The notes: generated by a model not told the origin, from the sequence alone. Counted from the stretch's first letter, positions 1 through 8,324 are shown. The stretch is 34,998 nucleotides of DNA from an uncultured Bacteroidia bacterium (GCA_902768985.1 CACXNA010000019.1:1-34998); one strand, 5' to 3'. Numbers and translations: made by a program.

Positions 1-566
<566 letters not shown>

Positions 567-654
567 TGGAGTCAACCTTGACACTCGCAGCTCGCGGTTC
601 GTGCCACAAGGCAAGTCGCTCAGACTTCCTTGTACTTATCTCCATTATTTATAC

Positions 655-728
655 AGGCTCGTAGCTCAGTTGGTTAGAGCGCCACACTGATAATGTGGAG
701 GTCCGCGGTTCAACTCCGCGCGGGCCTA
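655..728 (+). tRNA. tRNA-Ile(GAT)
   Basis: Full cloverleaf: acceptor AGGCTCG/CGGGCCT (one G-T pair), D-arm GCTC...GAGC, anticodon arm CCACA-CTGATAA-TGTGG with anticodon GAT, T-arm CGCGG-TTCAACT-CCGCG and discriminator A. The CCA end is not encoded. It lies in the 16S-23S spacer position where tRNA-Ile is expected. Confidence 0.97.
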
Positions 729-778
729 CAAAAGCGGAACAACTGTACATCGCAGCTGTTTCGCTTTTTCTTTTTAAC

Positions 779-851
779 GGGGGTATAGCTCAGCTGGTAG
801 AGCACCTGCTTTGCAAGCAGGGGGTCGCCGGTTCGAATCCGACTATCTCCA
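779..851 (+). tRNA. tRNA-Ala(TGC)
   Basis: Cloverleaf with acceptor GGGGGTA/TATCTCC (G-T pairs), D-arm GCTC...GAGC, anticodon arm CCTGC-TTTGCAA-GCAGG with anticodon TGC, and T-loop TTCGAAT. The T-stem GCCGG/CCGAC has one C-A mismatch at the second pair (C50/A64), which is unusual for a single essential tRNA; another copy may exist elsewhere. It is the expected second spacer tRNA after tRNA-Ile. CCA is not encoded. Confidence 0.95.
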
Positions 852-901
852 CAAAATTTGGTCATCGCTTCGCGGTGACCTTTTTTTGTGGAGATAGTCG
901 G
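839..901 (+). repeat. 18-bp perfect inverted repeat that includes the tRNA-Ala 3' end
   Basis: Positions 839-856 (T-stem 3' strand, acceptor 3' strand and four A of tRNA-Ala) recur as the exact reverse complement at 884-901, enclosing the terminator hairpin. A further copy of 13 bases (GTGGAGATAGTCG) is at 1000-1012, in direct orientation relative to 888-900. The copies may be tRNA-derived remnants or an assembly effect. Confidence 0.85.
860..887 (+). terminator. Rho-independent terminator after tRNA-Ala
   Basis: A 9-bp stem GGTCATCGC / GCGGTGACC (one T-G pair) with a 3-base loop is followed directly by seven T. It starts 9 bases after the tRNA, where an rRNA operon would normally continue into 23S. 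A similar stem (GGTCACCGC...GCGATGACC) is used as terminator at 12470. Confidence 0.85.
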
Positions 902-910
902 TGGCGCTTC

Positions 911-969
911 CGCTTCACGGGGGAAGATTCCCCCGACACCCCCTCTGTCGGCCTTCGGCCTCCGACTGC
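911..969 (-). repeat. Dispersed GC-rich palindromic repeat, copy A
   Basis: On the minus strand this reads GCAGTCGGAGGC...AGAGGGGGTGTCGGGGGA...TCCCCCGT. It aligns with the copies at 7416-7476 (inside mutY) and 27931-27990 (between tkt and yidD). The centre is a G5/C5 hairpin. This copy lies between the tRNA terminator and the first chromate transporter gene. Confidence 0.75.
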
Positions 970-1023
970 ACAATTCTGGCGTTTCGCCGGGCTTTTTGCG
1001 TGGAGATAGTCGATAAAAATGTG

Positions 1024-1031
1024 TAACTTTG
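1024..1031 (+). promoter_or_regulatory. -7 box (TAACTTTG) for the chromate transporter genes
   Basis: An exact match to the Bacteroidota -7 consensus TAnnTTTG, ending five bases before the ATG at 1037. No -33 TTTG at the usual spacing was found. Confidence 0.5.
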
Positions 1032-1036
1032 TGGAG

Positions 1037-1585
1037 ATGAAGCAAGTTTCACTTTGGGAGTTGTTCGGCGTGTTCGCGAAGGTGGGGACTTTCACCATCG
1101 GGGGCGGGTACGCCATGCTGCCGCTGGTGGAGCAGGAACTGGTGAAGCGCGGCTGGATCAGCGAGTCGGATTTCGACGAGCTGATCGTGCTGGCGCAGAG
1201 CGCGCCGGGCCTGCTGGCCGTGAACATGGCCATCTTCACCGGCCACAAGATCAAGGGCCTGTGGGGGAGTATCGTGTCGGCGCTCGGCGCCACGCTGCCT
1301 TCCCTGATCATCATCTTGCTGATCGCGATGTTCTTCACCGAGTTCAAGGAGAATGAATACGTGATCCGCTTCTTCCAGGGCGTCCGCCCGGCGGCCATCG
1401 CCCTCATCCTCGTACCGGCCATCCGCATGGCGAAGTCCGGCTGCAAATCCTGGTGGACCTGGCTCATCGCCATCGCCTCGCTGCTGTGCGTGGCATTCCT
1501 ACAGGTGTCGCCCATCTGGATTATCCTCGTGACCATTTCGGTGGCCGTGTCGGTGTCGTTGATCTTCCAAAAGAAAAAGTCATGA
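1037..1585 (+). CDS. Chromate transporter, half-size subunit 1
   Basis: A 182-residue integral membrane protein of the short-chain CHR (ChrA-like) family, which exports or exchanges chromate/sulfate-like anions. The N-terminus has the family hallmark GTFTIGGGYAMLPLVEQE, followed by SAPG, and the rest forms several hydrophobic segments. An in-frame ATG six codons upstream (1019) is possible, but the one at 1037 is preferred because it starts directly at the family core and lies just after a -7 box. Its stop overlaps the start of the second half (ATGA at 1582-1585), so both are probably made together as a heterodimer, as known for split CHR proteins. The true substrate in an anaerobe is uncertain. 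Confidence 0.93.
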   Translation: MKQVSLWELFGVFAKVGTFTIGGGYAMLPLVEQELVKRGWISESDFDELIVLAQSAPGLLAVNMAIFTGHKIKGLWGSIVSALGATLPSLIIILLIAMFFTEFKENEYVIRFFQGVRPAAIALILVPAIRMAKSGCKSWWTWLIAIASLLCVAFLQVSPIWIILVTISVAVSVSLIFQKKKS

Positions 1586-2178
1586 TCGGACTCCTCGGCC
1601 AACTGTTCTTCACCTTCTTCTTCATCGGCCTGTTCAACTTCGGCGGCGGTGGGGCGATGCTGTCCCTGATCCAGGGGCAGGTGGTGACGGCGCACAGCTG
1701 GATCACCCAGGAGATGTTCACGGACATTGTGGCTATCTCCCAGACCACGCCGGGCCCGATCGGCATCAACTGCGCCACCTACGTGGGCTACGAGGTGATG
1801 AACAGCGCTGGCTTCGGCCCCTGGGCCGGGGTGCTGGGCTCCGTGCTCGCCTCCTTCGCGGTGGTGCTGCCGTCGTTCCTGGTTTTCTACCTGATTATCC
1901 GCACTTTCTATAAGGTCCACGAGACCCTGACCTATAAAGATACGATGCTCGCCCTGCGCCCGGCCGTGGCCGGCCTGATCGGCGCGGCGTGTCTGCTGTT
2001 GATGTTCCGCACGGAGTGGGCCGGCCTGCGACCGCAGCTGAGCCTGATCCGGGAGAGCTTCCCGGACTGGACTTCCTGGGTCATCTTCGCCGCGGCGCTC
2101 GCGCTCGGGCTGAGCAAAAAAGCCGGCCCGATCGCCATCATTTTGGGCGCCGGCGTGGTTGGGTTGTTGATTTATTGA
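1582..2178 (+). CDS. Chromate transporter, half-size subunit 2
   Basis: A 198-residue CHR-family membrane protein, paralogous to the gene before it: the N-terminal motif GLFNFGGGGAMLSLIQGQVV corresponds to GTFTIGGGYAMLPLVEQELV of subunit 1, and SQTTPGPIGIN corresponds to AQSAPGLLAVN. Full-length ChrA has both halves in one chain; here they are separate and translationally coupled by the ATGA overlap. The start is fixed by that overlap. The following GH20 gene begins 14 bases later and could be co-transcribed. Confidence 0.93.
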   Translation: MIGLLGQLFFTFFFIGLFNFGGGGAMLSLIQGQVVTAHSWITQEMFTDIVAISQTTPGPIGINCATYVGYEVMNSAGFGPWAGVLGSVLASFAVVLPSFLVFYLIIRTFYKVHETLTYKDTMLALRPAVAGLIGAACLLLMFRTEWAGLRPQLSLIRESFPDWTSWVIFAAALALGLSKKAGPIAIILGAGVVGLLIY

Positions 2179-2192
2179 TTATCTTTATCCCG

Positions 2193-3842
2193 ATGAAACG
2201 TATCCTGACCATAGGCATACTGTGCCTGTGCGCGGCGTTTGCGCGCGCGGGCGTGTTGGAAGATATTGTACCCCGGCCCGCTGAAGCGGTGCTGCAGAAC
2301 GGCAACGTGCGGGTGTCCGGCCTGCCGTTCAAATGCGACGCTTCCCTGCCCAAGGAGGCGCAGACCGCCGTGGCGGCCTTCGCGTCGCACCTGGGCTATG
2401 TGAGCGGCAAGAGCTGTCCCTTTGCCGCGCCGCCGGGCCTGGAGGCCGCGGTGGCGGCGGGCAAGGTGAAGGGGGCCCTTTTCCTGCGGGACGCTTCGCT
2501 GGGCGCCGAGGCCTACACCATTGAGGTGGCCTCGGGCCGCGTGATCGTCCGCGCCAGCGGCCTGTCCGGCGTGCGCTACGCGCTGGAGACGATTCGCCAG
2601 ATGCTGCCGGCGGCCATTTACGGCGAGCAGATCGCGGAGAAGGAGCGCTGGACGCTGCCCTGCTGCGTGATCCGCGACGAGCCGCGCTTCGCCTGGCGCG
2701 GCATGCACCTCGACTGCTCGCGCCACTTCTGGCAGGTCGAGGAGATCAAGCGCTACCTGGACGTGATGGCGATGTACAAGCTGAACCGCTTCCACTGGCA
2801 CCTCACGGACGACCAGGGCTGGCGCATCGAGATCAAGGCCTACCCGCTCCTGAACCAGATCGCCTGCTGGCGCGAAGGCACGATGGTGGGGCACGATTTC
2901 TCGTCGAACGACGGCATCCGCTACGGCGGCTTCTATACGCAGGAGGAGATTCGCGAGGTGGTGGCGTACGCCGCCGCGCGCGGCATCACGGTGGTGCCGG
3001 AGATCGACCTGCCCGGCCACATGCTGGCGGCCCTGTCCGCCTATCCCGAGCTGGGCTGCACGGGCGGTCCCTATTTCGCGTGGACGCGCTGGGGCGTGTC
3101 CGACCAGGTGCTGTGCGTGGGGAAGGAGAGCTCCTTCACGTTCCTGGAGGGCGTGCTGTCCGAGGTGGCGGCGCTCTTCCCGGGGGAGTACATCCACATC
3201 GGCGGCGACGAATGTCCGAAGGACGAATGGAAGAAGTGTCCGGACTGCCAGGCGCTGATCCGCGCCCTGGGCCTGAAGGACGACGGACGCTTCAGCGCCG
3301 AGCAATACCTGCAGAACTACGTGACGAAGCGCATCCAGGCCTTCCTGGCCACGAAGGGCAAGAAAATCATCGGCTGGGACGAGATCCTCGAAGGGGAGCT
3401 CGCACCGGGCGCGACCGTGATGTCCTGGCGGGGCACGGCGGGCGCCGTGGAGGCTTCCGCCAAAGGCTTCGACGCCATTCTCAGCCCCGTCTCGCACTGC
3501 TACTTCGACTACCGCCAGGCGGAGGATCCCGCCGGGGAGCCCGATAGCTTCGACGGCGTCGTCACGCTGGAGAAAATCTACTCGCTGGACCCGCTGGCGG
3601 GCGTCGACCCCGCCCAGGCGCATCACATCCTCGGCGTGCAGGCGAACCTCTGGACGGAATATATCAGCACGCCGGAGCACCTGGAATACATGCTGCTGCC
3701 GCGCATGCTGGCGCTCGCGGAGGTGCAGTGGTGCCCGGCCGGGCAGCGCGACCTCGAGCGCTTCCTGCGCGTGCTGCGCGAGCACGAATTCCCGGTCCTC
3801 GACCGGGCTGGCTACAATTATCGCAAGATCATAAACCAATAA
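2193..3842 (+). CDS. Secreted beta-N-acetylhexosaminidase, GH20 family
   Basis: A 549-residue glycoside hydrolase that removes terminal beta-linked GlcNAc/GalNAc from glycans such as mucin, N-glycans or chitooligosaccharides. A signal peptide is clear at residues 1-19 (MKRILTIGILCLCAAFARA). An N-terminal GH20b-like alpha/beta domain (about 25-160) precedes the TIM-barrel. Barrel motifs are HLTDDQGWRIEIKAYP, PEIDLPGH, and the catalytic pair D339-E340 in HIGGDEC, where Glu is acid/base and Asp assists the substrate acetamido group. GWDEILEG and the C-terminal LWTEY and EVQWC motifs complete the pocket. The length is normal for the family. The ATG at 2193 is chosen because it starts the signal peptide. 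Confidence 0.95.
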   Translation: MKRILTIGILCLCAAFARAGVLEDIVPRPAEAVLQNGNVRVSGLPFKCDASLPKEAQTAVAAFASHLGYVSGKSCPFAAPPGLEAAVAAGKVKGALFLRDASLGAEAYTIEVASGRVIVRASGLSGVRYALETIRQMLPAAIYGEQIAEKERWTLPCCVIRDEPRFAWRGMHLDCSRHFWQVEEIKRYLDVMAMYKLNRFHWHLTDDQGWRIEIKAYPLLNQIACWREGTMVGHDFSSNDGIRYGGFYTQEEIREVVAYAAARGITVVPEIDLPGHMLAALSAYPELGCTGGPYFAWTRWGVSDQVLCVGKESSFTFLEGVLSEVAALFPGEYIHIGGDECPKDEWKKCPDCQALIRALGLKDDGRFSAEQYLQNYVTKRIQAFLATKGKKIIGWDEILEGELAPGATVMSWRGTAGAVEASAKGFDAILSPVSHCYFDYRQAEDPAGEPDSFDGVVTLEKIYSLDPLAGVDPAQAHHILGVQANLWTEYISTPEHLEYMLLPRMLALAEVQWCPAGQRDLERFLRVLREHEFPVLDRAGYNYRKIINQ

Positions 3843-3850
3843 TCGTTAAT

Positions 3851-6800
3851 ATGAAGAAGTTTTTCCTGGCCCTCGCCTCCCTGGTCGCCGCGCTGCCGCT
3901 CCTGGCTGCGCCGGTGCAGGAAGAGGCGCGTTTGCTCCGCTTCCCCGCCGTGGGCGGCGGGAAGATCGTTTTCTGCTATGCAGGCGACCTCTACAGCGTC
4001 GACATCAACGGCGGCGCTGCCGTCAAGCTGACTTCTGACGTCGGCTATGAGTGTTTCCCGAAGGTCTCGCCGGACGGCAAGACCGTTGCCTTCACGGCGC
4101 AGTACGACGGCAACACCGAAGTGTACACCATTCCGATCACCGGCGGTGAGCCCAAACGCCTGACCTACAGCGGCCTCGTGAGCCGCGACCAGGTCGGCGA
4201 GCGCATGGGCCCCAACAACATCGTCATGGGCTGGACGCCCGACGGCAAGAAGATCGTCTACCGCAGCAAGCAGTGGTGCTTCAGCGGCCTGCGCGCGCAG
4301 CTCTGCCTGGTGGATGCGGAGGGCGGCCTGCCCGAGTTCATTCCGACCACGGAGGGCGGCTTCTGCTCCTATTCGCCGGACGGCAAGAAGCTCGCGATGA
4401 ACCGCATGTTCCGCGAGTTTCGCACCTGGAAGTACTACCGGGGCGGCCAGGCGGACGACATCTGGATCAACACCGTGGGCACGACCAAGCTCGAGAAGAT
4501 TACGGACAACGACGCCCAGGACATCTTCCCGATGTGGATCGGCAACGAGATCTACTACCTCTCCGACCGCGACCGGACGATGAACCTCTTCGTCTACGAC
4601 ACCAAGTCGAAGCAGACCCGCAAGGTGACCGACTTCACGGAATACGACTGCAAATTCCCGGCCCACAGCGCCGACGGCTACGTGGTCTTCGAGAACGGCG
4701 GATATATTTATAAGTACGACGTTCGCAAGGGTGCGGCCGAGAAGGTGACGATCCAGCTCGCCTCCGACGACGTCTGGAGCCGCAGCGAGTACCGCAGCGG
4801 CAACCTGTCCATCAACGGCTACAGTCTCTCTCCGGACGGCAAGCGCGTGCTGATGGTCGCCCGCGGCGACATCTTTTCCCTGCCGGCCGAGAAGGGCCCG
4901 GTGGTGAACATTTCCCGCTCGCCGGGCTCGCATGAGCGCGAGGCGGAGTGGAGCCCGGACGGCTCCCGCATCGCCTGGTTCTCCGACGCCTCCGGCGAAT
5001 ACCAGATCTACACCGCTCCCGCGGACAACATGACCCAGGCCACCTGCCTGACTTCCTTCACGGAAGGCTATCCGACCAACCTCCAGTGGAGCCCGGACGG
5101 CAAGAAGCTCTATTTCTCCACCCTGCACTGGGATGTGTGCGAGCTGGATGTCGACACCAAGGCGGTCAGCCGCATCATCGTGGGCAAGGACGCGGCCATC
5201 CGCGCCTTCACCCTCTCGCCGGACGGCGCCTGGGCGGCCTACACCACCGCGATGCCCAACTACATGAGCGCGCTCTATCTCTTCGACCTGAAGGCCCGCA
5301 AGAGCTATCAGGTCACGGACCGTTGGTACCCGGCCGGTCAGCCGCTCTTCTCGCGGGACGGCAAGTACCTCTTCTTCACCTCCTCCCGTGAGCTGCGTTC
5401 GCAGTACTCCGATGTGGAGTGGAATGCGTCCTACAGCCTCTCCGACTACGTCTTCATCCTCCCGCTGGCGAAGGATACGCCCAACCCGCTGACGCTGGGG
5501 AACGACGAGTATGAGATTCCGGGTCAAGCCCGGAATGACGACAAAGGCAAGGCGAATGACGGAAAGGGCAAAGCGAATGACGGAAAGGGGAAACCCGGTT
5601 CTGCAAATAGTCATTCCGGACTTGATCCGGAATCTCATACGACCAAAGTCGACGTGGACGGCCTCGCGCAGCGCGCGACGGCGCTCCCGCTGCCGGCCGG
5701 CCGCTACCGCCTCCTCCTCGCCGACGGCGACAAGCTGTACTACAGCTCGTTCGGCGGCTTCGGCGGCCCCGGCCCCGGCGGCCCTGGTGGCCGTGGCGCC
5801 GGTGCGTCCGTCAAGACCTTCGACCTGAAGACCCTGCAGACGGGCGACGGCCCCGCCGACATGCCGCTGGTCCTGACGCCCGACGCCAAGAAGGCGCTCG
5901 TGCGCAGCGACGGCAAGTACAAGGTCGTCGCGTTCGGCGGCGGTCCCGCCCGTGGCGGCGCTGCCGTGCCGACCGACGAGATCGACATGATGATCGACCA
6001 CGAGGCCGAATGGGCCCAGATCTACGACGAGAGCTGGCGCATCACGCGCGACAACTTCTATGTGGAGAACATGCACGGCGTGGATTGGGATCACATGCGC
6101 ACCAAATATGGCCAGATGCTGCCTTATGTCAAGCATCGCGACGACTTGACCTACCTGATCGGCGAACTGATCGGCGAGCTGAACATCGGCCACGCCTACA
6201 TCACTTCCGGCGAAAAGAAGGACATCCCGCGCATCGCGACGGGCCTGCTCGGCGCGCAGTACAGCAAGGACAAGGGCACGGGCGCCTTCAAGATCGAGAA
6301 GATCTTCCGCGGCGCCGACTGGGACGCCTCCCTGCGCAGCCCGCTCCGCGCCCCCGGCATTGACGCCAAGGTGGGCGAGTATATCGTGGAAGTGAACGGT
6401 ACTCCGGCTAAGGATCTGGTCGATCCCGGCCAGGCCCTGATTGGCAAGGCCGACAAGACCGTCTCCCTGAAGATCGCGTCCAACGCCTCCGGCAAGAACG
6501 CCCGCACCGTGTACGTCAAGCCCGTGGCGGACGAGGCCAACCTCGCCTATTACGAGTGGGTGCAGACGAACATCGAGAAGGTGGACAAGCTCTCCAACGG
6601 AGAGATCGGCTACATCCACATTCCCGACATGAGCACCGAAGGCCTGGACATGTTCACCAAGCTCTTCTACACGCAGCTCGACAAGAAGGCCCTCATCGTG
6701 GATGACCGCATGAACGGCGGCGGCAACGTCTCGCCGATGATCCTGGAGCGTCTCCAGCGCGAGGTGTACCGGGTCAACATGTACCGCAACGGCGGCAACC

Positions 6801-7201
6801 AGCCGGTCCCGAACGAGGCCTTCTACGGCCCGAAGGTCTGTCTGATTGACAAGTATTCCTCCTCCGACGGCGACCTCTTCCCGTATGGCTTCCGCCAGCT
6901 GGGCCTGGGCAAGCTGATCGGCACCCGCTCCTGGGGCGGCATCGTGGGCATCACCAGTTCCCGCCAGTTCGTGGACGGGCAGGACATGCGCACGCCGTTC
7001 TTCACCTCCTATTCCACGGACGGTGAGTGGATCATCGAGGGCCACGGCGTCGATCCCGACATCGTGGTGGACATCAACCCCTTCGAGGACTGGCTCGGCA
7101 AGGACGCCCAGCTCGAGAAGGCGGTCGAGTACCTCAAGGGCGAGCTGAAGAACTACAAGCCGCTCCCCGGCACCCCCGCCGCTCCGGACAAGAGCAAGTA
7201 G
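3851..7201 (+). CDS. Secreted tricorn-like peptidase (S41), with palindromic repeat in frame
   Basis: A 1116-residue periplasmic or surface peptidase related to archaeal tricorn protease. The signal peptide spans residues 1-20. PD40/TolB-like beta-propeller repeats fill about 25-600 (many SPDGK motifs). A PDZ domain follows at about 795-880 and the S41 protease core at about 905-1085. By comparison with tricorn the catalytic set is H781 (in IGHAY), S1005-D1006 (in SSSDGD) and E1063 (in IIEGHGVDPD), with DDRMNGGGN as oxyanion region, so it is probably active. Odd: residues 554-597 are encoded by a 130-bp palindromic element that keeps the frame and gives a GKANDGKGKAND-type low-complexity linker. 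A Gly/Pro-rich loop follows at about 636-652. The start lies 8 bases after the GH20 stop, suggesting co-transcription. Confidence 0.93.
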   Translation: MKKFFLALASLVAALPLLAAPVQEEARLLRFPAVGGGKIVFCYAGDLYSVDINGGAAVKLTSDVGYECFPKVSPDGKTVAFTAQYDGNTEVYTIPITGGEPKRLTYSGLVSRDQVGERMGPNNIVMGWTPDGKKIVYRSKQWCFSGLRAQLCLVDAEGGLPEFIPTTEGGFCSYSPDGKKLAMNRMFREFRTWKYYRGGQADDIWINTVGTTKLEKITDNDAQDIFPMWIGNEIYYLSDRDRTMNLFVYDTKSKQTRKVTDFTEYDCKFPAHSADGYVVFENGGYIYKYDVRKGAAEKVTIQLASDDVWSRSEYRSGNLSINGYSLSPDGKRVLMVARGDIFSLPAEKGPVVNISRSPGSHEREAEWSPDGSRIAWFSDASGEYQIYTAPADNMTQATCLTSFTEGYPTNLQWSPDGKKLYFSTLHWDVCELDVDTKAVSRIIVGKDAAIRAFTLSPDGAWAAYTTAMPNYMSALYLFDLKARKSYQVTDRWYPAGQPLFSRDGKYLFFTSSRELRSQYSDVEWNASYSLSDYVFILPLAKDTPNPLTLGNDEYEIPGQARNDDKGKANDGKGKANDGKGKPGSANSHSGLDPESHTTKVDVDGLAQRATALPLPAGRYRLLLADGDKLYYSSFGGFGGPGPGGPGGRGAGASVKTFDLKTLQTGDGPADMPLVLTPDAKKALVRSDGKYKVVAFGGGPARGGAAVPTDEIDMMIDHEAEWAQIYDESWRITRDNFYVENMHGVDWDHMRTKYGQMLPYVKHRDDLTYLIGELIGELNIGHAYITSGEKKDIPRIATGLLGAQYSKDKGTGAFKIEKIFRGADWDASLRSPLRAPGIDAKVGEYIVEVNGTPAKDLVDPGQALIGKADKTVSLKIASNASGKNARTVYVKPVADEANLAYYEWVQTNIEKVDKLSNGEIGYIHIPDMSTEGLDMFTKLFYTQLDKKALIVDDRMNGGGNVSPMILERLQREVYRVNMYRNGGNQPVPNEAFYGPKVCLIDKYSSSDGDLFPYGFRQLGLGKLIGTRSWGGIVGITSSRQFVDGQDMRTPFFTSYSTDGEWIIEGHGVDPDIVVDINPFEDWLGKDAQLEKAVEYLKGELKNYKPLPGTPAAPDKSK
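5510..5639 (+). repeat. 130-bp palindromic element inserted in the tricorn-like gene
   Basis: Two 30-base ends (5510-5539 and 5610-5639) are near-perfect inverted copies of each other. Each contains its own small palindrome ATTCCGGG-N5-CCCGGAAT (or a variant). Between them lie short tandem repeats (GACGGAAAGGGCAAAGCGAAT type). The outermost bases are TA on both sides, which fits a TA target as used by IS630/Tc1-type elements, though this is only suggestive. The core inside the TA pairs is 126 bp, which is 42 codons. Single half-elements occur at 9884 and 28262. Confidence 0.85.
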
Positions 7202-7207
7202 GGAGGT

Positions 7208-8269
7208 TTAAGGGAGAGCTTCCAACAGAAGTTCGAAGAGGCGGGGCTTGGCGTAGCGGTCAAGCTCCGCTTCGTCGATCCAGATGTACCCCTCCGGCAG
7301 CGCCGGCTCCTCCGTCGGCTCCCACAGATAGAAATCCACGAGCAAAGTCCGGTGGGTCAGCTGATGTTTGACGTTGGATTTCAATAAGGTAGCGCCCTTG
7401 AGCCGTTGGTCGAAGGCAGTCGGAGCGCAGCGACCGAGGGGGTTTCGGGGGATTCCTCCCCCGTCATGAGCATCGCTCTTGAGCCGTTGGTCGTTGACCA
7501 ACGGCTCATATAATCCTTGCCAGATGTCACCGGGACCGCGACGGCGGATGGCGGTGCGGCCGCGGAAGCGCACGTAGACGTAGTCGAAGCGGCGCGTCTG
7601 CACGGCCGCGCCCTTCTCCCGGACGGGGAGGCTGTCAACGCGGCCCGTCGCGAGCGCGGCGCAGGACGCGGCCAGCGGGCAAATGGCGCAGGGCGGCGCG
7701 ACGGGCGTGCACTGCAGCGCGCCGAAGTCCATCATTCCCTGGTTGAAATCGCCCGGCCGGTCGGCCGGCAGGAGCGACTGCGCGAGCGCGGTGAATTCCT
7801 TTTTCGCGGCGGTGGAGCCGATGGGCGTTTCGATGCCGTAGTGGCGCGCCAGCACGCGGTAGACGTTGCCGTCCACGACGGCGGCCGGCAGCCCGAAGGC
7901 GATGGAGCCGATGGCCGCGGCCGTGTAGTCCCCGACCCCCTTCAGCGCGCGGATGCCCGCCAGGGTGTCCGGGAAGCCGCCCGCGGCCACGATCTGCTGC
8001 GTCGCGGCGTGCAGGTTGCGCGCCCGGCTGTAGTAGCCGAGGCCCTGCCACAGGCGCAGCACCTCGTCCTCGCTCGCCGCGGCGAGCGCCTCCACGTTCG
8101 GCCAGGCGGCCATGAAACGCTCCCAGTAGGCCTGCCCCTGGGCGATGCGCGTCTGCTGGAGGATGATCTCGCTCAGCCAGATGGCATACGGGTCCCGGGT
8201 GCGGCGCCAGGGCAGGTCACGTCCGTAGGTGTCGTACCAGGAGAGGATGGTCTCGGAAAAGGACTGCAT
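7208..8269 (-). CDS. mutY: A/G-specific adenine DNA glycosylase MutY, with repeat-derived insertion
   Basis: A 353-residue base-excision enzyme that removes adenine opposite 8-oxoguanine. Seen in sequence: catalytic E34 in SEIILQQTR, helix-hairpin-helix LKGVGDYTAAAIG (109-121), catalytic D133 in VVDGNV, and a [4Fe-4S] loop C187-x6-C194-x2-C197-x5-C203. The C-terminal MutT-like domain starts with WQGLYEP and resumes with LKSNVKHQLTHR. Between these, residues 265-291 come from a repeat insertion of exactly 81 bp flanked by 16-base direct repeats, so the frame survives. The start at 8269 is chosen because the upstream extension lacks family similarity and this ATG is five bases after a -7 box. 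It converges on the tricorn-like gene, 6 bases apart. Confidence 0.94.
   Translation of the reverse strand: MQSFSETILSWYDTYGRDLPWRRTRDPYAIWLSEIILQQTRIAQGQAYWERFMAAWPNVEALAAASEDEVLRLWQGLGYYSRARNLHAATQQIVAAGGFPDTLAGIRALKGVGDYTAAAIGSIAFGLPAAVVDGNVYRVLARHYGIETPIGSTAAKKEFTALAQSLLPADRPGDFNQGMMDFGALQCTPVAPPCAICPLAASCAALATGRVDSLPVREKGAAVQTRRFDYVYVRFRGRTAIRRRGPGDIWQGLYEPLVNDQRLKSDAHDGGGIPRNPLGRCAPTAFDQRLKGATLLKSNVKHQLTHRTLLVDFYLWEPTEEPALPEGYIWIDEAELDRYAKPRLFELLLEALP
7397..7507 (-). repeat. Repeat insertion inside mutY (copy B of dispersed repeat plus flanks)
   Basis: A 16-base direct repeat CTTGAGCCGTTGGTCG is present at 7397-7412 and 7478-7493, exactly 81 bp apart. Between them lies copy B (7416-7476) of the dispersed GC-rich repeat, including GAGGGGGTTTCGGGGGATTC. 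The second direct repeat also forms a perfect 12-bp hairpin GAGCCGTTGGTC-GTT-GACCAACGGCTC with the flank (7481-7507). The direct repeats look like a target duplication or a recombination scar. Confidence 0.85.
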
Positions 8270-8274
8270 GAATG

Positions 8275-8282
8275 CAAAAATA
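8275..8282 (-). promoter_or_regulatory. mutY: -7 box (TATTTTTG) for mutY
   Basis: Exact TAnnTTTG match on the minus strand, five bases before the mutY ATG. It faces a second box for the opposite gene at 8294, so the 55-base gap holds divergent promoters. Confidence 0.6.
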
Positions 8283-8293
8283 CTTTTTTTTCG

Positions 8294-8301
8294 TATTTTT
8301 G
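8294..8301 (+). promoter_or_regulatory. -7 box (TATTTTTG) for the outer-membrane barrel gene
   Basis: Exact TAnnTTTG match, 23 bases before the GTG start at 8325. Confidence 0.6.
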
Positions 8302-8324
8302 TGAACGGATAAAAACCCCGATAC

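Noticed and set aside
839-1012. tRNA 3' end copies as attachment sites of an integrative element
   Set aside because: The nearest copy is inverted relative to the tRNA, the spacing is only 50-160 bases, and no integrase gene is present.
710-1045. Minus-strand ORF with GDSRIRTGDPLLAKQVLYQLSYTP over tRNA-Ala
   Set aside because: It is the antisense of the tRNA-Ala gene, a well-known false ORF in annotation.
862-1920. Minus-strand ORF of 352 residues
   Set aside because: It runs antisense across the chromate transporter genes and the repeat region and has no recognisable domain.
2172-3839. Minus-strand ORF of 555 residues
   Set aside because: Antisense shadow of the GH20 gene, which has clear catalytic motifs on the plus strand.
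5510-5639. The tricorn-like gene as a pseudogene broken by an element
   Set aside because: The frame is open throughout and the catalytic motifs downstream are intact.
3818-7045. Minus-strand ORF of 1075 residues
   Set aside because: It is an antisense shadow of the tricorn-like gene caused by GC-rich third positions; it has no known motif and a biased composition.
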